Positions 1-7,862 of a stretch of 64,000 nucleotides of DNA are shown in pieces. The DNA comes from Alcaligenaceae bacterium (GTDB taxonomy: Bacteria; Pseudomonadota; Gammaproteobacteria; Burkholderiales; Burkholderiaceae_B): the NCBI GenBank assembly GCA_013416405.1, contig JACCET010000002.1, forward strand, positions 62,001 to 126,000, written 5' to 3'. The notes beneath the pieces were generated by a model. The model was given only the letters and a program-made list of their open reading frames with translations. It was not told the DNA's origin and did no database searches. How positions within the stretch are numbered: the first letter of the stretch is position 1; each line of letters opens with the position of its first letter. The translations under genes and the position numbers were made by a program.

Positions 1-1195
1 CACCGGCGTGGCGACGCAACAGCACCGGTATGGCAATAATGTTCAGCAGCAGCCAGAACCAGGGCCGCATGAAGAAGGCATCTTCAACGGCGCTTATGTA
101 TTGCTGGAAGGCTTGGAACAGCGGCTGCTGCGGGTGCGTGATGCCGTAGTTGTTCTGGTCTATGCCGGGATATCTTGCCCAGTAGGATGACTCGGTGCCT
201 ATGCGCAGAAAGCTTGCAAAGACCGTCAGGCGATGTTCCGCGTAGGCCAACGGATGATGGCTGACGGCTCGCATCCAGGAGCGCAGGGGCTGACCGTTTG
301 TGTACCAGCCAGCGTCTGCGTGGCGGTTCATGACGAACAGGCATTTATCCGGATGAGCGTACCAATTCCAGTCGGTCGGCAAATAGCATTGCCTGGCTTG
401 TTGTAGTTCCTGGTCTGTGAACTCCACACCAAAGGCATTGGTGCCGGAATATTTGGTGACACCGGCCAGGTCATAAAGAATCAGGTCGTTGAGCATATCA
501 ATTTTCTTGACCTCGTACACCTGGTCTATGATGGCGCCGCTTACCTTAAGCGTACCCAGGCTGGCCACGCACGACAGCAAAAAAATGACCAGCATCTTTT
601 TAACGGAGGGCGGCTTGGCCAGATGCAGCAAGACCAACCCCGACAGCACAAAAGGCGCCGCGGTTACTGCGTTATGCCGCGCCAGCAGGCCGTACACGAA
701 AAAAGCATAGGCCAGGGCCATCAGGATATGCCTGCCCTTGCGCTGTAGCGGGTTGTCGCAGGCATAGACCGCAATGCAGGCAGCGGCCCACCAGCAAACG
801 GCAAGCGCCGTGTCCTTCCAGAGCACACCGATAAAGTTCAGAATGAAAGGCAGGAAGAGCACGAGCGGAAGCAGGTAGCCCAGCCATGGCCTGCGTCGGC
901 GCACGGTCTCGGCCAGTAGCAGCGAGCCCAAAGAGAACACCCCTATATTGAACATCACCATGGCTGCGGGAGAGTCCCAGAGCCAGCGCAGAGCCTGGAG
1001 CAGCACGATGTAGACCACGGGATGGGCATTGGTCAGGGGGGCGGTGCCATCGCTCATGTGCCATGTCTGGATCGAGTCGTAGCTCATGAGCCCCGGGTTC
1101 AGGGCGAGGAATGCGGTAAGGAAGCAGCCCCCCACCAGCAGGGCGAGCGGGAAGGAGACGTAGTAAGGGCGTGCGATGTCTTTGTCAGTGTGCAT
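1..1195 (-). CDS. GT-C-like multi-spanning membrane glycosyltransferase (3' end cut by window edge)
   Basis: Reading the minus strand from an ATG at 1195 gives an uninterrupted frame of about 398 codons to position 1, so the C-terminus lies outside the window. The protein starts MHTDKDIARPYY, has a first hydrophobic helix, then an outside loop with NPGLMSYDS, and many further hydrophobic segments; the second loop has GVLWKDTALA. Acidic residues in the first outside loop followed by many helices are typical of GT-C glycosyltransferases that use polyprenyl-phosphate sugars. It lies 12 bp downstream of a small flippase-like gene and a GT2 gene, so the three probably form one operon for adding a sugar to a cell-surface glycan. 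The family is inferred from topology and context; no signature was recognised with certainty, and the substrate is unknown. Confidence 0.6.
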   Translation of the reverse strand, partial: MHTDKDIARPYYVSFPLALLVGGCFLTAFLALNPGLMSYDSIQTWHMSDGTAPLTNAHPVVYIVLLQALRWLWDSPAAMVMFNIGVFSLGSLLLAETVRRRRPWLGYLLPLVLFLPFILNFIGVLWKDTALAVCWWAAACIAVYACDNPLQRKGRHILMALAYAFFVYGLLARHNAVTAAPFVLSGLVLLHLAKPPSVKKMLVIFLLSCVASLGTLKVSGAIIDQVYEVKKIDMLNDLILYDLAGVTKYSGTNAFGVEFTDQELQQARQCYLPTDWNWYAHPDKCLFVMNRHADAGWYTNGQPLRSWMRAVSHHPLAYAEHRLTVFASFLRIGTESSYWARYPGIDQNNYGITHPQQPLFQAFQQYISAVEDAFFMRPWFWLLLNIIAIPVLLRRHAG

Positions 1196-1207
1196 TTTAG
1201 GTGGGCC

Positions 1208-1549
1208 TTAAGCCCTGACGGTAATCACGATGCCCAGCATGATTAGCGCCACGCCTACAAAGTACTGAAAATGAAATCTTTCGCCAAACACGAAGTGGCT
1301 GCCTATGGGAACCAGCACAAAAGCCAGGGCCATCAAAGGATAGACGCGCCCCAGATCGACTTTTTGCAGCACCCATACCCAACCTATGGTGGTGGCGCCA
1401 TAAAGGCTGAGCGCAATGAAAAGCGTGAGTGCCGTCCTGGGAGCGAAAAGGCTGCCTGTCTGCTGCAGGGAGTTGGCGCTGAGTTTGAACAGCAGCTGTC
1501 CGGCGGCGATCCCAACCACGCATATGAGCGCGACCACTTGTGCAATCAT
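1208..1549 (-). CDS. small EamA/SMR-like membrane protein, probable lipid-linked sugar flippase subunit
   Basis: This 113-residue protein has four predicted membrane helices and the overall look of the EamA/small multidrug resistance fold (N-terminal AQVVALICVVGIAAGQLLFK, central YPLMALAFVLVP, C-terminal GVALIMLGIVITV). Small proteins of this type include ArnE/ArnF, which move undecaprenyl-phosphate aminoarabinose across the inner membrane. Its ATG overlaps the stop of the upstream GT2 gene (ATGA), and a GT-C-like gene follows within 12 bp. That position between a polyprenyl-sugar synthase and a membrane transferase suggests a flippase role rather than drug export. The specific substrate cannot be read from the sequence. 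Confidence 0.7.
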   Translation of the reverse strand: MIAQVVALICVVGIAAGQLLFKLSANSLQQTGSLFAPRTALTLFIALSLYGATTIGWVWVLQKVDLGRVYPLMALAFVLVPIGSHFVFGERFHFQYFVGVALIMLGIVITVRA

Positions 1550-2565
1550 TTAGAGGTTCCGTCCTGATGATTCTTCTTCAGTTTGTTCACGTTCTTTGCG
1601 GTTCTTTCCTGCATTACGTGTAAGGCGCGCCTGGGGACCGAGGCTATGTCATAGCCTAAAAAGGCCAGGATGAGCTGACAGCCTATCAGGATGGGCAGCG
1701 CGGCGATCATGACAGTGCCTGCCGGCGTGGAGACGTCCTTGCCGTCCAGGAAATGATACATGCCAAACAGGCTGCCAAAAAGCAGCAGCGCTATGCCCAT
1801 GGGCAGTTCTATCGAAGCAATGGACAGGTCGCGAAGATAGTAATTATAAAAAATGCGCTTGATGAAATTGCGACAGTGCTTGACCGAGAATTCACCAATG
1901 ATTCTGGATATCTTCAGGTTGCTGACTTCGCTGCCGTATTTGGCATCCATGGGCACATCGACCACGACTGCGCGCAAGGTGTTCAGGCGAAACAGCATGT
2001 CGGTTTCAAAGAAATAACGCGTGCTGATCTTGTTGAACGGCAGGTGCCGGGCGACGCTTGCGTGTATGGCGGTGTAGCCGTTGGTGGGGTCGAACAGATC
2101 CCAGTAGCCGGATGAAAGCTTGGTCATGAAGGACAGCAGCGAATTGCCTATCAGCCGCGCCTTGGGCATGGCGCCGATTTTTTCCAGGTTGAAAAACCGG
2201 TTGCCCTTGGTGTAGTCGGCATCGCCGGCAAGTATGGGCGCCACGAAGCTGGGGATCAGGGCGGCATCCATCTGGCCGTCGCCGTCCAGCTTGATCATGA
2301 TGTCGCTGCCATCGTCCAGGGCGGCACGATAACCGGTCATGACGGCGCCGCCGACGCCCTGATTGATCTCGTGACGCAGTAGCTTCACCCTGGGATCCGT
2401 ACAGTGCTCGGACACGAAATCGCCCGAGCCGTCGGGGCATTGGTCGTCAATCACATAAATGCTGTCCACCTCGGAGCCTATGGCGCCAATGACACCAAGG
2501 ATATGCTGGGTGACTTGATAGCAGGGAATGACGACTGAGATATGCGATGAAAGATTTGTGGTCAT
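1546..2565 (-). CDS. GT2 family polyprenyl-phosphate sugar synthase (DPM1/GtrB-like)
   Basis: A 339-residue family 2 glycosyltransferase. The N-terminal catalytic part has SVVIPCYQV, the nucleotide-binding VIDDQCPDGSGD and the metal-binding MIKLDGDGQMD; two hydrophobic helices sit near the C-terminus (around LPMGIALLLFGSLFG and AALPILIGCQLILAFLG). This layout matches GtrB/dolichol-phosphate mannosyltransferase-like enzymes that load a sugar onto a polyprenyl carrier at the inner face of the membrane. I chose the ATG at 2565 because an AAGGAC ribosome-binding site lies just before it; a GTG nine codons upstream is also open. The next gene starts inside its stop codon, so translation is probably coupled. 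The sugar is unknown. Confidence 0.85.
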   Translation of the reverse strand: MTTNLSSHISVVIPCYQVTQHILGVIGAIGSEVDSIYVIDDQCPDGSGDFVSEHCTDPRVKLLRHEINQGVGGAVMTGYRAALDDGSDIMIKLDGDGQMDAALIPSFVAPILAGDADYTKGNRFFNLEKIGAMPKARLIGNSLLSFMTKLSSGYWDLFDPTNGYTAIHASVARHLPFNKISTRYFFETDMLFRLNTLRAVVVDVPMDAKYGSEVSNLKISRIIGEFSVKHCRNFIKRIFYNYYLRDLSIASIELPMGIALLLFGSLFGMYHFLDGKDVSTPAGTVMIAALPILIGCQLILAFLGYDIASVPRRALHVMQERTAKNVNKLKKNHQDGTSK

Positions 2566-2636
2566 AACGTCCTTAGAGGACAATTGAACCACTTTAAATC
2601 GCTAGTTCGGACAGCGTTTTGTAACCACGAGCAAGA

Positions 2637-2686
2637 AGGGCCAACAGGCCCTCATGCCGTGTTGCAAGGCAGGACATCCTGCCTTG
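2637..2686. terminator. two tandem hairpins downstream of dksA
   Basis: Two inverted repeats lie between dksA and the GT2 gene. One is AGGGCC-AACA-GGCCCT at 2637-2652. The other is CAAGGCAGGA-CA-TCCTGCCTTG at 2665-2686, a perfect 10-bp stem with a two-base loop. In the direction of dksA the second stem is met first and the first is followed by CTTCTTGC, a weak U-tract. They could end dksA transcription; an operator role for the perfect palindrome is also possible. Confidence 0.45.
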
Positions 2687-2700
2687 ATGAGGTTCTGTTT

Positions 2701-3144
2701 TCAGTCGCCGTACAGTTTCTGGCGCATTTCGCGGCGTTCTTGCGCTTCGAGCGACAGGTTGGCCGTGGGCCTGGCCAGCAGGCGTGGAATGCCTATGGGT
2801 TCGCCGGTTTCTTCGCACCAGCCGTATTCGCCGGAGTCGATAAGCGTAATGGACTGTTGCACCTTTTTCAGCAACTTGCGTTCGCGGTCGCGGGTGCGCA
2901 GTTCCAGGGCGTGCTCTTCTTCGATGGTGGCGCGGTCGGCCGGATCGGGAACGAACTGGGTTTCACGCAGGTTCGAGGTTGTGGCGTCGGCGTTGTTCAG
3001 GATCTCCTGTTCGAGCTCTTTCAGGCGGTTCCTGAAGAATGCCAGCTGATCCGCGTTCATGTAGTCGGATTCGGGCATGGCCAACAACTCTTTTTCCGTC
3101 AGCAAACGACCCTGATTCTTTGTATTGGCTGATTTGCTTGTCAT
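2701..3144 (-). CDS. dksA: RNA polymerase-binding transcription factor DksA
   Basis: A 147-residue DksA. It has the N-terminal LTEKELLAMPESDYMN, the long coiled-coil hairpin with the RNELKELEQEIL region, the acidic coiled-coil tip segment DPADRATIEEE, and the C-terminal globular region YGWCEETGEPIGIPRLLARPTANL. DksA binds in the secondary channel of RNA polymerase and, with ppGpp, adjusts ribosomal and amino-acid promoters. In the zinc-finger region only one cysteine is evident (GWCEETGEP), with no paired CxxC near the end, so this is a low-cysteine type that may not need zinc. The ATG at 3144 follows AGGAAG; an in-frame upstream extension to 3195 lacks that support. It sits 70 bp downstream of a zinc-related GTPase, which fits the zinc-independent DksA theme. 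Confidence 0.93.
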   Translation of the reverse strand: MTSKSANTKNQGRLLTEKELLAMPESDYMNADQLAFFRNRLKELEQEILNNADATTSNLRETQFVPDPADRATIEEEHALELRTRDRERKLLKKVQQSITLIDSGEYGWCEETGEPIGIPRLLARPTANLSLEAQERREMRQKLYGD

Positions 3145-3214
3145 GATGCTTCCTCTTGTGGTGTTGGTGATTGGAGCCAGCGCCGCGCAGTGCATGGCGC
3201 GCTACGGCCCTTCA

Positions 3215-4309
3215 TCAAACCAAGCAGTTTTCTAACCCCTGGGTGAAAATGTCCTGGGGAAGTTTACGTCCGATGAATACCATTTTGGTATTGGGTTTTT
3301 CACTGGCTAGCCATGGCTTGCCGGGTTCTGCACCCATCATCATGTGCACGCCCTGAAAGAGCATGCGGCGGTTAATACCTTTGAGGTACAAAATGCCTTT
3401 GTAGCGCAGCAGGTCGGGGCCATACACTTGGACGATGCCGCCCAGGAATTCCTCGAGCCGCTCTGGGTCAAAGGCTTTGTTCGAGCGAAATACAAACGCG
3501 CCGATCTGATCGTCGTGGTGCGCGTGGTGGTGGTCGTGGTGATGGTGACCGCAGTGGTCGTCACATTCGCCGTCGTGATCATGGTCGTGTCCGTGATCGT
3601 GACCATGATCGTGGGCGGCGTCGGGATGTTCTTCGGCCAGGAAATCGGGATCGATATCGAGGATGGTATTCAGGTTGAAGCCGCTGACGTCGAGCAATGT
3701 GGTCAGGTCGGTTTCGCCGAAATTGACGGGGGTGATCGAGGCGCGCGGATTGATGCGCACCAGTCGGGCTCGCAATGCCTGGTAATCAACTTCGTTGACC
3801 AGGTCTTTTTTGGAAATAAGCAGGCGGTCGGCAAAGCCAACCTGTTTCTGGGCTTCTTCCTGCTGGTCCAGCGTTTCCATGCCGTGCTTGGCGTCGACCA
3901 CGGTGATGACGGCGTCGACCCGGTAGTAGTCGGCGATCTCGTCGTCCATGAAGAATGTCTGGCAAACCGGACCCGGATTGGCCATGCCGGTGGTTTCTAT
4001 GATGACACGCTCGAAATTCAGTTCGCCGGCCTGGCGCTTGACGCGCAGGTCGTTCAGCGTGCGCATGAGATCACCACGCACCGTGCAGCAGACGCAGCCG
4101 TTGCTCAGCTCGATGATTTCTTCATCGCTGTCTTGTACCAGCAGGTCGTTATCGATGCTTTCCGGCCCGAATTCGTTCTCGATGACCGCGATGCGTCGTC
4201 CGTGATACTCGGTAAGTATGCGTTTGAGCAGGGTGGTTTTACCTGCGCCCAAAAAACCGGTCAGTATGGTGACCGGAACCATTTTGCTTGCTTGTTCAGC
4301 GGCTTTCAT
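3215..4309 (-). CDS. COG0523/CobW-family GTPase, probable zinc metallochaperone
   Basis: A 364-residue G3E-family GTPase. The Walker A motif [12 protein letters not shown] is near residue 18, the family hallmark [12 protein letters not shown] near residue 70, [11 protein letters not shown] follows, and a C-terminal CobW domain closes the protein. Between the domains is a histidine- and aspartate-rich run ([17 protein letters not shown] and a second His block), about 40 residues, that should bind metal. Related proteins (ZigA, ZagA, YeiR) deliver zinc during starvation. It is encoded next to zur and dksA and opposite znuCBA, which supports a zinc role over a cobalamin role. No separate Zur-like palindrome is visible just upstream, so it may be transcribed together with zur. 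Confidence 0.88.
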   Translation of the reverse strand: MKAAEQASKMVPVTILTGFLGAGKTTLLKRILTEYHGRRIAVIENEFGPESIDNDLLVQDSDEEIIELSNGCVCCTVRGDLMRTLNDLRVKRQAGELNFERVIIETTGMANPGPVCQTFFMDDEIADYYRVDAVITVVDAKHGMETLDQQEEAQKQVGFADRLLISKKDLVNEVDYQALRARLVRINPRASITPVNFGETDLTTLLDVSGFNLNTILDIDPDFLAEEHPDAAHDHGHDHGHDHDHDGECDDHCGHHHHDHHHAHHDDQIGAFVFRSNKAFDPERLEEFLGGIVQVYGPDLLRYKGILYLKGINRRMLFQGVHMMMGAEPGKPWLASEKPNTKMVFIGRKLPQDIFTQGLENCLV

Positions 4310-4445
4310 CGTGTGCCTCGCGAGCGCGGACCTTGAAATATGCCTGCCACCGGATAATGCATGCCCGGGGGCGGCTCTGGGGTAGCGCAGAAAAACTCAA
4401 CGTGCGATTACATCACAGCATACGCTTTAGAGCAAACCCCTGCTT

Positions 4446-4916
4446 TCAGTGCGTATGCGTCCTGCAATTTCCGCACAGGGCCCGCAGTTCGGTTTCGTGG
4501 TCGGAGAGCGCGAAACCGGCGCTGGCGACCTTGTCGGCCAACTGGCGGCTGAGAGCCGGATCGCTGAGTTCGGCGACGGTGCCGCACTGGGTGCAGACGA
4601 CCAGCAGATCGTGAGGCTGGCCGGCCGCATCCAGGCAGGCTGTCCAGGCGTTGATGGCATCCAGCCTGTGGACCAGGCCCTCGTCGACCAGGAAGTCCAG
4701 CGCACGATACACCGTGGGGGGCGCCGCGCCGGGCTGGACGGCGCGGATCAGGTCCAGCAGTTCATAGGCCTTGACGCTGCGATGCTGGCTGAGCAGGATC
4801 TCGAGTACTTTGCGCCGTATGGGGGTCAGCCGCTTGCCGCGCTGCGCGCACAGCGATTCGGCAGTCTGCAGCTTGGCCGCCAGGGCGGATGGCTGTGTCG
4901 AATGTTTGGCGGACAT
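4446..4916 (-). CDS. zur: Fur-family zinc uptake regulator Zur
   Basis: A 156-residue Fur-family repressor. It has a winged-helix DNA-binding half (RLTPIRRKVLEILLSQ, PPTVYRALDFLVDEGLVHRLD) and a C-terminal dimerisation half with two cysteine pairs, CTQC and CGNC, which usually hold structural zinc. HDLLVVCTQCG is typical of Zur. The start is set at the ATG at 4916, where similarity to the family begins; the longer frame to 4964 adds an unlikely leader. A perfect 20-bp palindrome at 5006-5025 lies between this gene and the divergent znu genes, so Zur probably controls both directions. It would repress zinc import when zinc is plentiful. Confidence 0.9.
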   Translation of the reverse strand: MSAKHSTQPSALAAKLQTAESLCAQRGKRLTPIRRKVLEILLSQHRSVKAYELLDLIRAVQPGAAPPTVYRALDFLVDEGLVHRLDAINAWTACLDAAGQPHDLLVVCTQCGTVAELSDPALSRQLADKVASAGFALSDHETELRALCGNCRTHTH

Positions 4917-5005
4917 GGGGTGTAGTTCTCGATCTCGTAAACAGGGGCTGACAAAAAGGGGCAAAGAGTCAGCATGACATAAACCGCATGATGCTGCATG
5001 TGCAG

Positions 5006-5025
5006 GTTATGTTATAACATAACCA
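5006..5025. promoter_or_regulatory. Zur box in the zur-znu divergent region
   Basis: GGTTATGTTA followed directly by its reverse complement makes a perfect 20-bp palindrome. Its core (TGTTATAACA flanked by AT-rich arms) matches what is known of Zur operators in proteobacteria. It lies between zur and znuCBA and just upstream of a perfect -10 hexamer TATAAT at 5031-5036, so a bound repressor would block the znu promoter. Confidence 0.85.
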
Positions 5026-5030
5026 ATGCT

Positions 5031-5036
5031 ATAATT
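5031..5036 (+). promoter_or_regulatory. -10 element of the znu promoter
   Basis: A consensus TATAAT lies 5 bp downstream of the Zur box. The expected -35 position falls inside the palindrome (around TTATGT at 5008-5013) and matches poorly. The overlap with the operator is what makes the assignment likely. Confidence 0.55.
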
Positions 5037-5077
5037 GCCCGATTCCCGATCATACAGCCGTCCTTTTCCTGCCCTCC

Positions 5078-5224
5078 ATGCACCGTGCCCCCTCTACTGC
5101 CAGTGGCTTGCGCCGATATCGCGGCTCTGACTTGCTTGCGTCCTGTCTGCAGCGTTTGCTGCGTGTCTTGCCGGTGGTGCTGGGCTTGTGGGCGATGACC
5201 GGCTGGGCCATGGACTGGTGGTAG
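5078..5224 (+). CDS. small 48-residue ORF in the znu leader
   Basis: An ATG at 5078 opens a 48-codon frame ending 4 bp before the znuC start codon. The product has a basic N-terminal half (GLRRYRGSDLL) and a hydrophobic C-terminal half (VLPVVLGLWAMTGWAMDWW), so it could be a small membrane peptide. Third codon positions are GC-rich, as in the neighbouring genes. No good ribosome-binding site precedes it. It may be a small subunit, a translated leader that couples to znuC, or chance. Confidence 0.35.
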   Translation: MHRAPSTASGLRRYRGSDLLASCLQRLLRVLPVVLGLWAMTGWAMDWW

Positions 5225-5228
5225 CGCC

Positions 5229-5945
5229 ATGAGCCAGGCAGTCATAGAGCTGGATCAGGTGTCGTTGGGCTGGCGTGATCGCATCGCCGTGCGCGATGTT
5301 TCAGGTGCGTTTGCGCGCGGGTCCCTCACGGCCATCGTAGGACCGAACGGTGCGGGCAAATCAACACTGGTCAAAGGCATCATGGGCTTGCTGAGCCCTT
5401 TGCGCGGACAGATACGCCTGGCCGGCGATACCCGCAGTCAAATGGCCTGCTTGCCACAGCAGGGCGAGCTTGATCGCAGTTTTCCCGTCAGCACCTACGA
5501 TCTGGTCGCCATGGGGGCATGGCGGCGCACGGGCTCATGGAAGCGTTTCAAAGCCAGCGAGCATGACCGTGTGCAAAGTGCGCTCGAAGCCGTGGGCCTG
5601 GCTGATTTCGGGCCGCGCATCATAGGCACCTTATCGGGCGGGCAGTTGCAGCGCGCCCTGTTTGCGCGTCTGTTGCTGCACGACGCCGACACCTTGCTGC
5701 TCGATGAGCCTTTTTCAGCGGTTGATCGCCACACCACCGAGGACCTGATGGCGGTCATGCAGTCCTGGCATGGCGAGGGGCGTACGGTGATTGCCGTGCT
5801 GCACGATATGGAACTGGTTCGCGCCTGCTTCCCGCAAGCCTTGCTGATGGGCGGACAGGCTGTCGCCTGGGGCCCCACTGCACAGGTGCTCACCCCGGAA
5901 AACCTGCATCTGGCCCGGCATCTGTGTGCAGGAGACTATCTGTGA
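5229..5945 (+). CDS. znuC: zinc ABC transporter ATP-binding protein ZnuC
   Basis: A 238-residue ABC ATPase. It has Walker A GPNGAGKST, the Q-loop LPQQGELDR, signature LSGGQLQRALFARLL, Walker B TLLLDEPF and the H-loop ALLHD-like VIAVLHDM. It energises import of zinc across the inner membrane together with ZnuB. The stop TGA shares a base with the ATG of the permease gene, so the two are translationally coupled. The location downstream of a Zur box and before a His-rich binding protein gene identifies the metal as zinc rather than manganese, although the ATPase alone does not discriminate. Confidence 0.93.
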   Translation: MSQAVIELDQVSLGWRDRIAVRDVSGAFARGSLTAIVGPNGAGKSTLVKGIMGLLSPLRGQIRLAGDTRSQMACLPQQGELDRSFPVSTYDLVAMGAWRRTGSWKRFKASEHDRVQSALEAVGLADFGPRIIGTLSGGQLQRALFARLLLHDADTLLLDEPFSAVDRHTTEDLMAVMQSWHGEGRTVIAVLHDMELVRACFPQALLMGGQAVAWGPTAQVLTPENLHLARHLCAGDYL

Positions 5946-6850
5946 TGTGGCTGATTGACCTGTTGTTCGGTCCTTTCATCGAATACAGTTTCATGCGCCG
6001 TGCCCTGGCCGGTTCACTGGCCCTGGCCCTGGCTGCGGGCCCCATGGGGGTGTTCCTGGTGCTGCGCCGAATGAGCCTGATGGGCGACGCCATGGCCCAC
6101 GCCATTTTGCCGGGTGTTGCGGTGGGCTTCCTGACGGCGGGCCTGTCGTTGAGCGCCATGACGGTGGGCGGGATGATTACCGGCCTGGTGGTTGCCATGC
6201 TGGCCGGCGCGGTGGCAAGGCTGACCCCCCAGCGCGAGGATGCCAGTTTTGCGGCTTTCTATCTGGTTTCGCTGGGTCTGGGCGTGATGCTGGTTTCGCT
6301 GCGTGGATCGAATATGGATTTGATGCATGTGTTGTTCGGCACGGTACTGGGCCTGGATGACGGCGCCTTGCTGCTGGTGACGGCCGCATCCAGCATCACC
6401 CTTTTGTCTCTGGCCATGATATTCAGGCCGCTGGTGCTGGAGTGCCTGGATCCGCTGTTCCTGCGCAGCCAGGGCGCCATGGGTATGTTCATACACATGC
6501 TGTTCTTGCTGTTGCTGGTCATGACGCTGGTCACGGGCTTTCAGGTGCTTGGCACGCTGATGGTGGTGGGCATCATGATGCTGCCGGCCACGGCAGCCCG
6601 GTTCTGGGCTGGCTCGGTGGGCAGGCAAATGATCCTGGCTGCAGCGATAGGCGCCGTTGTATCTTATGCAGGCTTGCTGTTTTCGTACTACGCCGACGTG
6701 CCTGCTTCGCCGGCCATCATTATCGCAGCAGGATGTGTTTACTTCCTATCCATCTTCTTCGGTCCGCATGGTGGATTGATGCAGGCGGCAAGTCAGGCCC
6801 GGGCGCGTCGGCAACGCCTGTCCAGAATCTCGGAGAACCTTAATGGCTAG
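5945..6850 (+). CDS. znuB: zinc ABC transporter permease ZnuB
   Basis: A 301-residue ABC-3 family permease, almost wholly hydrophobic, with about eight predicted membrane helices. It begins MWLIDLLFGPFIEYSFMRRALAGS and has PMGVFLVLRRMSLMGDAMAHAILPGVAVGF, typical of metal-uptake permeases of this class. The ATG at 5945 overlaps the znuC stop as TGATG; an in-frame ATG at 5924 would overlap further and is less likely. Its 3' end overlaps the start of the binding-protein gene by 8 bp. Confidence 0.92.
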   Translation: MWLIDLLFGPFIEYSFMRRALAGSLALALAAGPMGVFLVLRRMSLMGDAMAHAILPGVAVGFLTAGLSLSAMTVGGMITGLVVAMLAGAVARLTPQREDASFAAFYLVSLGLGVMLVSLRGSNMDLMHVLFGTVLGLDDGALLLVTAASSITLLSLAMIFRPLVLECLDPLFLRSQGAMGMFIHMLFLLLLVMTLVTGFQVLGTLMVVGIMMLPATAARFWAGSVGRQMILAAAIGAVVSYAGLLFSYYADVPASPAIIIAAGCVYFLSIFFGPHGGLMQAASQARARRQRLSRISENLNG

Positions 6851-7862
6851 CATTACTTTCATCCGGTGCTTCCAGCACGCACGACGACTGATGCTGTACG
6901 TCCTCATGCTTGGCGGGCTATTCGGTTTTTCTTGCTCTGCGCTGGCCGCTCACAACACTGTCGACAGGCAGCCGCTTAAAGTGGTGGCCACTTTTTCTAT
7001 CCTGGGCAATCTGGTCAGCGAGGTGGGCGGTGAACATGTCGAGCTGACCACGATAGTGGGGCCGGGTGCCGATGCGCACTCGTTCGAGCCGTCGCCCACC
7101 GATGTGAAGGCATTGGCCCAGGCCGAAGTGCTGGTGTTGAACGGACTTGATTTTGAAGCCTGGCTGCCCAGACTGATCGCATCGGCGGGATTTCAAGGCA
7201 GCCAGGTGCTGGCATCGAAAGGCGTGGTGGTGCGCAGCCTGGCTGCCGAACAGGCTGATGCGCATGACCATGATGCGCACAAGGATCACGATCATGGTCA
7301 CACGGCTGGCGAAGTCGACCCCCATGCCTGGCAAAGCCTGGAAAATGGCATCATTTATGTGCGAAACATCACCGAAGGCCTGTCCACAGCCGCGCCGGAG
7401 TATCGCACTTACTTCCAGGGACGCGGAGACTTGTTGATAGCGCAGCTGCAGAAACTGGATGCGGAAATCAAGTTGGTCCTGTCAGCGATTCCACCGGAAA
7501 AACGCAAGGTGGTCAGTTCGCACGACGCATTCGGTTATTTCGCCCAGGCCTACAACATTCGTTTTATTTCCGTGGCCGGCCTGTCAAGCCAGGCCGAGCC
7601 TTCCGCCCGGGAAATGGCGGGCATCATCGACACCATCAGAAAAGAAAACATCAGGGGCGTATTTGTGGAAAATGCAAACAGCTCCAAGCTCGCCAATCAG
7701 ATTGCGCGCGAGACTGGCGCGGCGGTGGGCGGCACCTTGTATGCCGATGCCCTGGGGGAAAAAGGTTCACCCGCGGCCAGCTATCTTGGCATGTTCATCT
7801 GGAATGCCGGCCAGCTGATCTATGTGCTCAATGAAGAGCAGAAGGCGCAGCACCAGCACTAG
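6843..7862 (+). CDS. znuA: periplasmic zinc-binding protein ZnuA
   Basis: A 339-residue cluster-9 substrate-binding protein. An N-terminal signal segment (LMLYVLMLGGLFGFSCSALAA) is followed by VVATFSILGNLVSEVGGEHVELTTIV and GPGADAHSFEPSP, which holds the first metal-ligand histidine. A histidine/aspartate-rich loop (DAHDHDAHKDHDHGH, residues about 137-155) marks it as a zinc rather than manganese protein; further ligands are in VDPHAW and SSHDAFGYFA. It captures zinc in the periplasm for ZnuBC. It is the last gene of znuCBA and ends 4 bp into the convergent xerC gene. Confidence 0.93.
   Translation: MASITFIRCFQHARRLMLYVLMLGGLFGFSCSALAAHNTVDRQPLKVVATFSILGNLVSEVGGEHVELTTIVGPGADAHSFEPSPTDVKALAQAEVLVLNGLDFEAWLPRLIASAGFQGSQVLASKGVVVRSLAAEQADAHDHDAHKDHDHGHTAGEVDPHAWQSLENGIIYVRNITEGLSTAAPEYRTYFQGRGDLLIAQLQKLDAEIKLVLSAIPPEKRKVVSSHDAFGYFAQAYNIRFISVAGLSSQAEPSAREMAGIIDTIRKENIRGVFVENANSSKLANQIARETGAAVGGTLYADALGEKGSPAASYLGMFIWNAGQLIYVLNEEQKAQHQH

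Noticed and set aside
3540-3620. Short-period GTGGTC/GTGATC-like repeat taken as a possible tandem repeat or CRISPR
   Set aside because: It is the codon pattern of the His/Asp-rich loop of the GTPase, without spacers.
3344-4336. Plus-strand open frame (330 codons) opposite the COG0523 GTPase gene
   Set aside because: The minus strand carries Walker A, CVCC and the His-rich loop; the Val-rich repeat in this frame is just the complement of the His codons.
4998-5198. 66-codon plus-strand frame overlapping the Zur box
   Set aside because: It would be translated through the operator and -10 box; the 48-codon frame starting at 5078 fits the transcript better.
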